A stretch of 37,063 nucleotides of DNA, taken from positions 1-37,063 of the forward strand of contig DNNE01000053.1 in assembly GCA_003487805.1 (NCBI GenBank), written 5' to 3'. The notes beneath the pieces were generated by a model. It searched no databases, was not told the DNA's origin, and was given only the letters and a program-made list of their open reading frames with translations. The DNA is from Blastocatellia bacterium (GTDB lineage: Bacteria > Acidobacteriota > Blastocatellia > Pyrinomonadales > Pyrinomonadaceae). Shown here piece by piece: positions 8,401-15,634 of this stretch (its first letter is position 1; each line of letters opens with the position of its first letter). Position numbers and translations under genes: made by a program.

Positions 8401-10000
8401 GCAAAGTGAGATTTTTAACTCGGTCATGGGATCGGATGACTTTGCGCGATATGTGATCGGCACAAACTCAGGACACTTCGACTGGACCTCCCGCCGTTTG
8501 GAAGATGCTTCGCAGCCTACGCGGAACGAGATTTATGAGCAGTTTGTTGGCGCGCTTACGAAACGGCAAAGAGAACTACTCGATCGTCTAAGTGAGTCCT
8601 ATGACAATTTCGATCGGTTTCTGCAAATGGATGAAGAGAAGCGTCGCACGACATTTCATCCGGACCTAACAGAAGAAATATGCCGGTCGATTCTTGCTGA
8701 TTTAGAACAACAGATGCGTAATCGACTACGCAAGCCAAAACGTGCGATTTTCGACAAGGACGTGGTTCCGTGCCTGAAGGATCGATTTCGGTGCCGATAT
8801 GAGAATGAATTCAGTCTTTCCATCGCGCAGCGTTGGATACTTCAGAGAGTATTCGATTTGGGCTGGACGAAAGAGCGCTTTGGTGAATTCGATCGCCATG
8901 TAAACCGTTACGTGAGTGACTATCGCACAGGACACAAACCTGAGAGGATTGGGAAGAAATATCAGTGGATAGCTTTTCACGAGTTCTTGGCGCGAGTTGC
9001 TGATAATTTTGAATATCGATCCTCCGATTGGGTGAATGGGAAGGAAGTATACGATGGTCCCTGGCAGCCATCGGAGCGCGATATCGATCCGTCCTGTCTT
9101 CTGCGGGAAACGGGCCGCGAAACATGGACGCACCGCACGCAGACATGGTGGTTTCCTGTTCGTTATGAAAATTGGGGATCAGAGTGGACCGGCGGTGCTG
9201 CTGATGACAAATGGCTGAAGGCCGTCGACGATTTGCCATCTGTTGATTCGCTCATCGAAACGATCAACCCGAATGACGGATCCCGCTGGTTAACGCTGAA
9301 TGCTTATTTCAACTGGCACCAAAAAGTGCCGTCAGGAGTAGACCCATCCGACACTCGGAGGAAGGAGTTTTGGTATATCCTCCACAGTTATATTGTTCGA
9401 AAGAGAGATGCGAACGTCTTTTTCGAATGGGCCTGCCGACAGGATTTGTTCGGAAGATGGATGCCCGAAACGCACGCGCTGTACGAAGTATTTCTTGGTG
9501 AATTCTTTTGGTCACCTGCGTATGCGCATTTCAACGTTCCCTACTATTGCAGACAGGGTTGGACTCGCGGACACGGAGGAAAGATTCCCCGACGCGTGCT
9601 CCTATCGGCTGACGAGTACACCCAAGAAAGCCAAGGATTTGATTGTTCGCTTGACGAAGGCTATTCATTTTATCTGCCGGCGAAGTGGATAGCTGACGGC
9701 ATGAGTCTGAGTTGGAAAGGGAAGGAAGGACACTACTTCGATCCGTCCGGCGAACTTGTGGCGTTTGATCCGTCTGTTACGAGCAAAGGGCCGAGCGCGC
9801 TCCTGCTTCGGAAAGACAAATTCCTCAAGTTTCTTCGCGAATCTAAGTATGAGATCGTTTGGACTGTGATTGGTGAAAAGAGTGACTACAATTACGGAAG
9901 TCACGGTAGTGATCATTCCGGACGACTTTCAGTTAACGGCGCCTATCGTATCCTCGATGGTGGCGTGCATGGGGTCTTAAATTCGAAGTTTAAAGAATAA
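5444..10000 (+). CDS. Avs-like STAND NTPase with N-terminal PD-(D/E)XK nuclease
   Basis: This is a 1,518-residue probable anti-phage sensor-effector. Residues about 20-70 show a restriction-endonuclease core: FEELC (Glu23/24), GAPDAGIE (Asp48, Glu52) and GWQAKFF (Gln66-x-Lys68). A Walker A loop, GNAGSGKT, lies near 348-355 and a STAND-type Walker B, LILIDALNE, near 418-426. The remaining ~1,000 residues are helical, and the last ~100 contain IVWTVIGEK, which I associate with Avs-type proteins. Known Avs proteins bind a phage terminase or portal protein, oligomerise and unleash the nuclease. This one is closest in feel to the Avs2 group, but the subtype is unproven. Either ATG 5444 or ATG 5453 may be the start; family members begin like MSIDWSGLRPL, favouring 5453. 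It is first of a three-gene cluster. Confidence 0.85.
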   Translation: MSIMSIDWSGLRPLGNSQNHAFEELCCQLASTEPMEAGATFIRKGAPDAGIECLWRSSDGTELGWQAKFFLRVEAAQWKQLDKSVHAAINKHPKLTSYTICLPIDRQDPRIERRVDLMDQWNDRVARWQGWCREKGMSVDFNYWGEHELWERLSKDEHRGRHYFWFNKESFTHQWFADRLDEAIANAGARYTPEINVGLPIADLFDGLGRTAAFRTSLSEAGGTLKLAYAKLRFGPEQDQIGTTISAIRNDAELLFPLLENVSAIRPIDFDGIRRLALQINNNCWEACRILDKIKSRSPNEQSGEKPPDVSYSRHLLVELANRSNELANLLGNNQCRLANTPALVLVGNAGSGKTHLSCDVATKRLEAGLPTIILLGENFLSEEPWSQIIRMLGLTCDRAEFLGALEAAAQAAGGKALILIDALNEGDGKTLWHRYLAGMLTTLSRYPWIALAVTVRSAYEDLVVPEGLVPPKMIRVEHPGFAEHEYKATATFFDFYKLKTPSVPLLNPEFENPLFLKLFCKGLNNLGRTEIPVGLQGITAIFDLFIESVNEKLARPDALDFDPSERIVQKAVDRLVDAMTKMGKTWLPREEAKNLINGLLSPAGFEKSLFRNLLTEGVITEDRFWDDSEDEKSIESIHFAYERLSDHLITKRLLAEHFDASTPGRAFEPEQPLGEYVNDQIEAWRYRGVIEALAIQLPELYSIELFDCAPEGANWTPSLEAFIESLIWRRSESFSDATLKHINNYIIESPELHHQFLDALLTVSSNVEHPYNAEFLHKNLIMLELSERDSWWSIYLHERYTHSEIGPLSRLLDWAWSAADKSHIDDKSIELASIALAWFFTTSNRFVRDRATKALVALLTPRINVLGKVLERFREVNDPYVSERVYAAAYGCAMRSTDLDAIKQLALHVYRLIFEGGNPPVHILLRDYARGVIEVALNFGIELDIDVGKVRPPYGSDWIGDLPSKEELEKRYNTWEEQRSDEELAQSEIFNSVMGSDDFARYVIGTNSGHFDWTSRRLEDASQPTRNEIYEQFVGALTKRQRELLDRLSESYDNFDRFLQMDEEKRRTTFHPDLTEEICRSILADLEQQMRNRLRKPKRAIFDKDVVPCLKDRFRCRYENEFSLSIAQRWILQRVFDLGWTKERFGEFDRHVNRYVSDYRTGHKPERIGKKYQWIAFHEFLARVADNFEYRSSDWVNGKEVYDGPWQPSERDIDPSCLLRETGRETWTHRTQTWWFPVRYENWGSEWTGGAADDKWLKAVDDLPSVDSLIETINPNDGSRWLTLNAYFNWHQKVPSGVDPSDTRRKEFWYILHSYIVRKRDANVFFEWACRQDLFGRWMPETHALYEVFLGEFFWSPAYAHFNVPYYCRQGWTRGHGGKIPRRVLLSADEYTQESQGFDCSLDEGYSFYLPAKWIADGMSLSWKGKEGHYFDPSGELVAFDPSVTSKGPSALLLRKDKFLKFLRESKYEIVWTVIGEKSDYNYGSHGSDHSGRLSVNGAYRILDGGVHGVLNSKFKE

Positions 10001-10051
10001 GATACTTGTCGCGATGCAGTTCCCAATCAGCGATATATTTTATTGCGTCTT

Positions 10052-12997
10052 ATGGCAACGATCGATCAAATAGCGGCGCAGATTCGATTTGGCTTGGAGC
10101 ACCTCTCGGCAAGGAATGCTCACCACGAATTTGAGCACGTCTGTCGTTATCTGACGAGGGCTAGAATTTGTAGCAATGTTCTTCCGGCTACCGGTCCGGT
10201 CGGTCAGGGCGGGGATCAGGGCCGGGATTTCGAGACCTTTCGCACATATCTTTCGAACAGTACGCTTGCTGAAACGGCGTTCGTCGGACTCGTTTCGAAC
10301 AAGCCGCTTGTTTTCGCCTGCACCCTTCAAAAACAACAGATAAAGGGAAAAATAAAGTTTGATGTCAAGAAAATAATGTCATCGGGCTCGGCGGTGGAAG
10401 GTGTGCACTATTTTTGCAGCGCGAGTGTGCCGATCGCGACGCGACATGAGTTAATCAAATGGGCTCGCGAAACTTATTCGGTAGCACTTGAAATTCACGA
10501 CGGCGAATCGTTAGCCGAATTGCTGGCCGGTCGAGACGTCTTCTGGATCGCAGAAAAGTATCTAAGCGTTCCTAGTGAAATCTATCCGCGTTCGCCCACC
10601 GAAGATGGCGGAGAGTGGTACGTGCGTCAACTCGAACGGTGGAAAACTAGCACGTCGCCGCCGTTTAGTTATGCGGACTTTTCGACTTTAAAAGCGGCCG
10701 GTCGGCACGCATTAAATTCGGAGAACCTTTGTCAGGACGTACCGTTCTGGTTTCGTTTGATAGAGTCATTCATCGACTCAGACTCAAACACGCCATTACG
10801 GCGTCGAGCGATCTACGAGGCTGCTTATCTGTCACTAAAATATATGAAAACGCTCGTAGGTCAGGAGAATCGATTGCGCGAGTATTTTGCCTCCGTACCG
10901 GACTTGGAAGAACCGGCAGATTTAGAAGACGCCTACCCGATGATGAATTACTGCGCGGTGATAGCTCACGAGGGAACAAGCGCGTTGACTGCTAGTGAAG
11001 TTAGCCACTGGCGCCAGGCGCTTATTGCCAGAGTAGAAGAAAAGTTGGCTCAAGAGAACACAACTAATACTCACTGTTTGCTTCTGGACATTCGCGGCGC
11101 TTTGAGCACCTCAATGGACCCAGCGTATCCCGTACGACCCACCCTGGATGAAGCGATTGAATGGTGGAACAAAGCGCTTGACGAAGTTAAAGACGCACCA
11201 CTTTATCCACTTGAACGATTGGCGGATCGGCTGACCAATTATCTCAAGTTCTTTGATGAGCCTGCTCATTATAGAGAGTTTGCCAAACGGCTCGACTCGT
11301 TACTAGCGCAAAGATCCGGCGAATTCACAGCAGCCGAAAAATGCTTTGAGCGAGCTGAGGTGCTCTATGAAAAAGGACATCGTCTAGAAGCGATCAATCA
11401 TTTACACGATTCAAAAATAAAGTGGTTCGCGGCCGAGACACTCGCTAGGTCGTTGAGGTCTATGCTGTTTATTTCTCATTGTTACGCTGAACTGGGACTT
11501 CAATTTGCCGCAAAGTATTATGCCCTTGCAGCAGCGTACGTAGCGTTGAAATCCAATGATCCGAATGTTCTAGCTTTGTCTGCCGCTGGACTTGCCCAAG
11601 CCGCTGAATGCGAGTACTCGCATGGCGCTTGGTGTGGGTTTGCGGAGTTGGCTGATATTTACCTGCGATCGCAGGCCGCATTCGTAAACGATCCAAGGAA
11701 TATCGAAAGATATCCCGACTTGCGAATGATTGTATGGAATGCTGCGCACATCAAGTTCATAACCCAGCGGCTCGCGCCACAACTCTCAAGCTTCATAGAT
11801 GACAACATCAATTATTGGGGAATCGAAGACTGGGTGGGCGATATCGATTCTCAGGTAGGTGTGAACTGGGAGCGGAGAGAAGTCTCTGAAATCTGGAAGA
11901 TTCTGAATACAGAGTTGCGCGGCATTCCCTTTAGCGATGTCGGACCTAAACGCAATGTTCAGTGGTCTGAGCTAGGCGTCAAATGGAATGTCACTTCGGC
12001 AAATGATTACGAGACAACTATTGCGGCAGAGCAATTTATAGCTGTCTTACAAATTTTTCTGGCAGAACTCGCTGAAGCAGAGCTATGCCTTCTGAAAACA
12101 GACGTGCAGATCTATCTCAATTTGTCTTCAAATGAAGTATTGACTATGACACCTCATGTTTCCAACGATGGGCGACAATGGGATATCTCCCTGCCTACGA
12201 GTGACTCTCAAGTGAGACGAGGTCAGGAGGTTGCATTCGAGGCTGCGGTCAGTATTCTCGATGAAATTTCTCTTGTGCATGAACGCCAATACACGCGAAT
12301 TCTAAAGCGTTGCTTCCAACAGGGATTACGGTCGAAGCTGATGGTGGCTCAATCATACGGGACGATCTACCGATTCTTTATTCCGAAGGATTTTTTTGAC
12401 CATTCGGATCGCGACTCTAAGCAGCAGCTAGAGTCTCCGCTTCCCATCACGCCTCACGAATCTGAAGAACTTGGTTGGCGTAGTAGTCCGGGACCGGATT
12501 ACAGCAGGGAAAGAGCTGAGAAAATGCTGAAGGCTCGGTATTCCGGGTCAATTCCGCCAATTCGAATAACATTGAGGAAATTGATTAAGGATGAAGGCTT
12601 CAGAGCAACACTCAATAAGCTTAGGGCGGAAGGGTGGCTGGACTGGCACTTCCTGAATGCACTATCGAACATCGCAGTTAATTACAGGGTAATGCATACG
12701 CCGGAAGCGCAGCGAAGCGAAGAGGCTGCAGATTGGATTGGGAACGCACTAATGAATAGCGAAGAACGTGAAGACGCGATTCCGATTCCCACATCCGTAT
12801 TTTCAGAACATGAAATGCGCCAAGCTATATCACTCAGCATGATTCATACACTTCGCTTATTCGGACTTGAACTGAGGCAGCTAACTCCTGATCTAAGGGC
12901 AATCGATCTTTTCCTGCGATCCCGGTACAACTATTGGACCGATGACATTGAGCACGAAGACATCTTTGCAAATGAGAGCAGTTCTGCCAGCGCGTAA
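10052..12997 (+). CDS. large protein with Mrr-like nuclease N-terminus and helical repeats
   Basis: The product has 981 residues from ATG 10052; a TTG three codons upstream is also in frame. Residues 20-100 resemble a PD-(D/E)XK fold: HEFEHVCRYL, then GGDQGRDFETF (Asp55 and Asp59), then LVFACTLQKQ (Gln93, Lys94) leading into IKGKIKFDVKKI. The middle, about 400-560, has helix pairs typical of TPR-like repeats. The C-terminal ~150 residues are helical and end in an acidic tail. No Walker motif is visible, so it is not a second STAND ATPase. It starts 52 bases after the STAND stop on the same strand, so the two are probably co-transcribed. I infer a defence effector or accessory role; no named family is recognised. 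Confidence 0.8.
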   Translation: MATIDQIAAQIRFGLEHLSARNAHHEFEHVCRYLTRARICSNVLPATGPVGQGGDQGRDFETFRTYLSNSTLAETAFVGLVSNKPLVFACTLQKQQIKGKIKFDVKKIMSSGSAVEGVHYFCSASVPIATRHELIKWARETYSVALEIHDGESLAELLAGRDVFWIAEKYLSVPSEIYPRSPTEDGGEWYVRQLERWKTSTSPPFSYADFSTLKAAGRHALNSENLCQDVPFWFRLIESFIDSDSNTPLRRRAIYEAAYLSLKYMKTLVGQENRLREYFASVPDLEEPADLEDAYPMMNYCAVIAHEGTSALTASEVSHWRQALIARVEEKLAQENTTNTHCLLLDIRGALSTSMDPAYPVRPTLDEAIEWWNKALDEVKDAPLYPLERLADRLTNYLKFFDEPAHYREFAKRLDSLLAQRSGEFTAAEKCFERAEVLYEKGHRLEAINHLHDSKIKWFAAETLARSLRSMLFISHCYAELGLQFAAKYYALAAAYVALKSNDPNVLALSAAGLAQAAECEYSHGAWCGFAELADIYLRSQAAFVNDPRNIERYPDLRMIVWNAAHIKFITQRLAPQLSSFIDDNINYWGIEDWVGDIDSQVGVNWERREVSEIWKILNTELRGIPFSDVGPKRNVQWSELGVKWNVTSANDYETTIAAEQFIAVLQIFLAELAEAELCLLKTDVQIYLNLSSNEVLTMTPHVSNDGRQWDISLPTSDSQVRRGQEVAFEAAVSILDEISLVHERQYTRILKRCFQQGLRSKLMVAQSYGTIYRFFIPKDFFDHSDRDSKQQLESPLPITPHESEELGWRSSPGPDYSRERAEKMLKARYSGSIPPIRITLRKLIKDEGFRATLNKLRAEGWLDWHFLNALSNIAVNYRVMHTPEAQRSEEAADWIGNALMNSEEREDAIPIPTSVFSEHEMRQAISLSMIHTLRLFGLELRQLTPDLRAIDLFLRSRYNYWTDDIEHEDIFANESSSASA

Positions 12998-13128
12998 TGT
13001 TTTCGCTCTTTGGCTAGAACCAGTTTTTTTCGAGCAAAGGGTTAACAGAGATTGTGGATCTCGGCGGCTTATACGATGTTGCTATCGACTTTGACTTGCT
13101 CGAAGAGCAGTATGATTGCGCCTTCTGA
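12997..13128 (+). pseudogene. tiny ORF fused to upstream stop (TAATG), broken by TAG
   Basis: The ATG overlaps the stop of the preceding gene (TAATG), the classic arrangement for coupled translation. The frame reads MFSLFG, then TAG at 13015-13017, then runs clean from NQFFSSKGLTEIVDL to a TGA at 13126-13128. Without the TAG it would encode 43 residues with an acidic hydrophobic C-terminus. It may be a recently broken small subunit, a readthrough case, a sequencing error, or chance. Confidence 0.3.
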
Positions 13129-13175
13129 TTGTTTGTCAGATGAAATCCTAGGTCGAATAGCCGACAAGGACTGAA

Positions 13176-14462
13176 ATGGATAGAGACCAAGTTGAAAAAT
13201 CTGCGCTTATCGAGAGTCTTTCCCGTTTCGAGACCATCGCATGCAGGATTTGTCTCGAAAGGGAGGGAGACGATTGGCAAGTAACGCAGATAATTGGCGA
13301 TCTAAACAATCCCGAACTACTCGAGTCCCGTTCGGATTTTCATTCCTATGAGAGCGTGACCTTCGTTCAAGATGTCTTCCCTGCCCAAGAAGTTTGCGCT
13401 TGGATCAATAACCGAAATGGCAAAATGCGAAACCTGTGCTTTAAGCTACCTGAGTTTCACGATCAAATTCGACGTGAGCGCTATGCCACCGGTTTCGCAA
13501 CGAATCACTTCTACCGATTACCATATCCTTTCACGCTTTACTCTGTATCAGCGCATCGCGCTGACCGGCCTCAGCGAGATGCCTTCAGGCCGTTGGTGAA
13601 ATCCGGGTTGCCTTCCTTCCCGAATTTCGAGACGGCTTATTATCGGTTCATGCTCAACCGCTCGTATGGGCCAGGAGATGGCATCCCTCAGGGTTTGCTG
13701 GTCATTAGAGTGGCGCATCCAGAAGCATGGATTAGCTCGGTTGATGCTGAGCAGGACGCTGTTACTGTCGTTCTGGAGGGAGATCAGTGTGAGGGTACGC
13801 AAATAACTATTGGCGGTTCCGAGGGTGTCCTCGTCAATGAGCTCGTCACGCGTGGCGGCGTGCAGAGGTTTGAACTTAAGGATGTGAATTTGGAAAGCTT
13901 CTGGGTGGTTCTTTCGCGCGACGACTCATGGATCGATTGGCGTGATAACCGCGGAGCAAGTCGCAGGACGACTTGGAACGTGAGCGGTGTTCAGCCCGCG
14001 AATCTATCCGCGAATATTGAGCAGCTCCGACTTCAAGGCGAAAACGAACAGTTGGAGTACAAGTCTAGAGTTCCAGATAAGGAAGACAAGTTCTTGAAAA
14101 CGGTGGCAGCCTTCGCAAATGGCTCGGGCGGGATCATACTCGTTGGTGTTGCCGATAACGGCAACGTGGAAGGCATTAACGAAGATGTTGGTAAGTGCTT
14201 GGATGCCATTGTTAACAGGATTCGAAATCGGATCGTGCCACTGCCTATTTTTGAGCTTGAAAAATGTGTCGTGGACAACAAACAGATTGTGGCCGTCTTC
14301 ATCAGAGAAGGCGATGAACCGCCTTATGCACTGAATAACAGGCCGCCGTTGATATATGTGCGTCGCCATGGCACCACGTTTGACGCGACGCCCGGTGAAA
14401 TTCGCGCCCTCGGGGCGAAGAATCAACCGTCCGGGTCATATGCGCGGCCTTATGAATGGTGA
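13176..14462 (+). CDS. AlbA_2 (Schlafen-type) putative DNA/RNA-binding protein
   Basis: This is a 428-residue protein. Residues about 287-410 match the AlbA_2 domain: GENEQLEYKSRV, FLKTVAAFANGSGGIILVGV, DNGNVEGI and, later, FIREGDEPPYAL and IYVRRHGTT. Glu293/Lys295 and the FANGSGG turn are the hallmark positions. The first 280 residues are unlike anything I recognise; they contain several beta-strand-like stretches and may bind a ligand or another operon product. AAGGA lies about 6 bases before the ATG. It follows the nuclease/TPR gene by 178 bases on the same strand and is last in the cluster. AlbA_2 proteins occur as nucleic-acid-binding or nuclease parts of regulators and defence systems; the exact role here is inferred from position. 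Confidence 0.82.
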   Translation: MDRDQVEKSALIESLSRFETIACRICLEREGDDWQVTQIIGDLNNPELLESRSDFHSYESVTFVQDVFPAQEVCAWINNRNGKMRNLCFKLPEFHDQIRRERYATGFATNHFYRLPYPFTLYSVSAHRADRPQRDAFRPLVKSGLPSFPNFETAYYRFMLNRSYGPGDGIPQGLLVIRVAHPEAWISSVDAEQDAVTVVLEGDQCEGTQITIGGSEGVLVNELVTRGGVQRFELKDVNLESFWVVLSRDDSWIDWRDNRGASRRTTWNVSGVQPANLSANIEQLRLQGENEQLEYKSRVPDKEDKFLKTVAAFANGSGGIILVGVADNGNVEGINEDVGKCLDAIVNRIRNRIVPLPIFELEKCVVDNKQIVAVFIREGDEPPYALNNRPPLIYVRRHGTTFDATPGEIRALGAKNQPSGSYARPYEW

Positions 14463-14530
14463 ATTGGCGGCAATATGAAGCGGCATCTGCACCAGCCTAG
14501 CGGAATTGGACCGATTAAGATCTCAGGAAC

Positions 14531-14788
14531 CTAACGCGCTGCGGATGTGGGCTTGGATTTGCGTTTGATGCACTTGTGTTGGAGGTTGCCTAGGAGTTTT
14601 TTCGGCAGATCTAAATCGTCGTCCGCGATGTCTTCCATAGGCACGCCGGCGGCGCGAGCGTATTGAAGGACAACCGATAAATGCGGCTCGGTGGTTCCTC
14701 GCTCAAACTCCGACATTCGGCGGTAGTCCATAGAATCTTCGAATCCCAATCGGCTGAGCAGCTCCGACTGTGAGAGACCAAGAGCCAT
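14531..14788 (-). CDS. small XRE-family HTH regulator, N-terminus possibly truncated
   Basis: This is an 85-residue protein with HTH residues MALGLSQSELLSRLGF, an acidic loop, RRMSEFERGTTEPHLSVVL, and then ARAAGVPMEDIADDDLDLP, as in small XRE proteins that I associate with Acidobacteria. From ATG 14788 the first helix is incomplete. Reading upstream in frame adds GQRLGARQALQIR, which would complete it, but no usual start codon is found before an in-frame TAA at about 14825-14827. Either an uncommon start is used after the AAGGA there, or the gene lost its start. It is convergent with the AlbA_2 gene, 68 bases away, with no clear terminator between. Confidence 0.7.
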   Translation of the reverse strand: MALGLSQSELLSRLGFEDSMDYRRMSEFERGTTEPHLSVVLQYARAAGVPMEDIADDDLDLPKKLLGNLQHKCIKRKSKPTSAAR

Positions 14789-14827
14789 TCGGATTTGAAG
14801 CGCCTGACGCGCGCCTAAACGTTGTCC

Positions 14828-15163
14828 TTAAATAGAACGTGAGGCCACACCTCAGAACCATGCACTTATATCACGCAAGTTCGGCGTGGTTGCAGCCATA
14901 GTCAACACGGGGCCTAGCCGATAACTTTGTACCGGCCCTTTGTCGAGGAGCCCGGAGCCAAACTATCTTTACTCCTCGGATGCTCAATATCGCCTAGTCG
15001 TGGATATTGCAAATTACATTAATACGATACAGCGCAATATGTTGCCTAATTTTTAGCATAAGGGGCTTGCGCGAATTCAGTCTTGGGAGTTATTCTGCGC
15101 TAACTCAAGGAGATAAGGCTTCTAGCGCTGGCTGGAGCGAACAAGAAGGCACACTACCACAGT
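14828..15163. other. intergenic region upstream of the XRE gene
   Basis: I see no convincing gene here. A 7-bp inverted repeat, ATATTGC (15004-15010) and GCAATAT (15034-15040), is AT-rich and could be an operator. A short plus-strand open frame from 15007 has no family features and overlaps the end of the next minus-strand gene, so I do not call it. Confidence 0.4.
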
Positions 15164-15192
15164 CTTGCCAATCAAGAATTATTATTGGCAAG
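15164..15192 (-). terminator. hairpin downstream of the TNSPP-repeat gene
   Basis: CTTGCCAAT (15164-15172) pairs perfectly with ATTGGCAAG (15184-15192) around an 11-base loop, starting 29 bases past the stop of the minus-strand gene. No U-tract follows, so it is at best a weak or factor-assisted terminator. Confidence 0.4.
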
Positions 15193-15221
15193 CGGAGATT
15201 CTTAGCCAAGTTCAGTGTTGC

Positions 15222-15479
15222 TTAGAACAGCAACAGTACGCTTTGCAGGAGATCCGTAGCCGCCTCGGCGATTGAGTACTCATCTCCCGCGGGAGGAGAA
15301 TTCGTAGAACCTGGAGCTACAGAGTCGTCCGGTATCACTTGAGCCGCAGCACACGGCGGCGAGTTTGTCGCGCCAGGATCGGGCGCGCAAGGCGGTGAAT
15401 TGGTATCACCCGCGAAAGCAGTCATCGACAGAACACAGAGCAAGGTAACGGAGATACCTAGCAGTTTTAGGTTCTTCAT
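15222..15479 (-). CDS. small secreted protein with TNSPP(C) repeats
   Basis: This is an 85-residue protein. Residues 1-23 are a clear signal peptide (MKNLKLLGISVTLLCVLS, then AFA as the likely cleavage motif). The mature part holds three copies of G-x-TNSPP: GDTNSPPCAPD, GATNSPPCAAA and GSTNSPPAGDE. The third has lost its Cys. It ends in a hydrophobic stretch, TDLLQSVLLLF. AGAGGTG precedes the start at 5-6 bases. It lies divergently from the TPR-Fis-REC regulator with 155 bases between. I have an impression of similar short repeat proteins in Acidobacteria, but know no function. A peptide precursor or small exported Cys protein are both possible. Confidence 0.75.
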   Translation of the reverse strand: MKNLKLLGISVTLLCVLSMTAFAGDTNSPPCAPDPGATNSPPCAAAQVIPDDSVAPGSTNSPPAGDEYSIAEAATDLLQSVLLLF

Positions 15480-15634
15480 GTTTCACCTCTTACTTTGGGA
15501 TTCGTGTTGCTAGTTTTCCTGAACGATCAAGACGAAGCGTGTTTCACCACCGCTAACTTATTATCATTTGGGCAAATTGCGGGGAGCTTCGTTGCGCAAG
15601 GAGTTTATCATTAACCTGGAAAGGCAGACCTCAC
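15480..15634. promoter_or_regulatory. divergent promoter region with direct and inverted repeats
   Basis: This 155-base gap must carry promoters for both the secreted-repeat gene and the TPR-Fis-REC gene. TGTTTCACC occurs twice in the same orientation (15479-15487, covering the minus-strand ribosome binding site, and 15540-15548). ACGAAGC (15532-15538) and GCTTCGT (15586-15592) form an inverted pair. I cannot assign clear -35/-10 boxes. Confidence 0.45.

Noticed and set aside
13091..13116. Promoter TTGACT...TATGAT before the AlbA_2 gene
   Set aside because: The spacer is only 14 bases, too short for a usual sigma-70 promoter, and it lies inside the broken mini-ORF.
15007..15225. Plus-strand ORF of 72 residues
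   Set aside because: It runs through a hairpin and into the end of the minus-strand secreted gene, with no ribosome binding site or recognisable motif.
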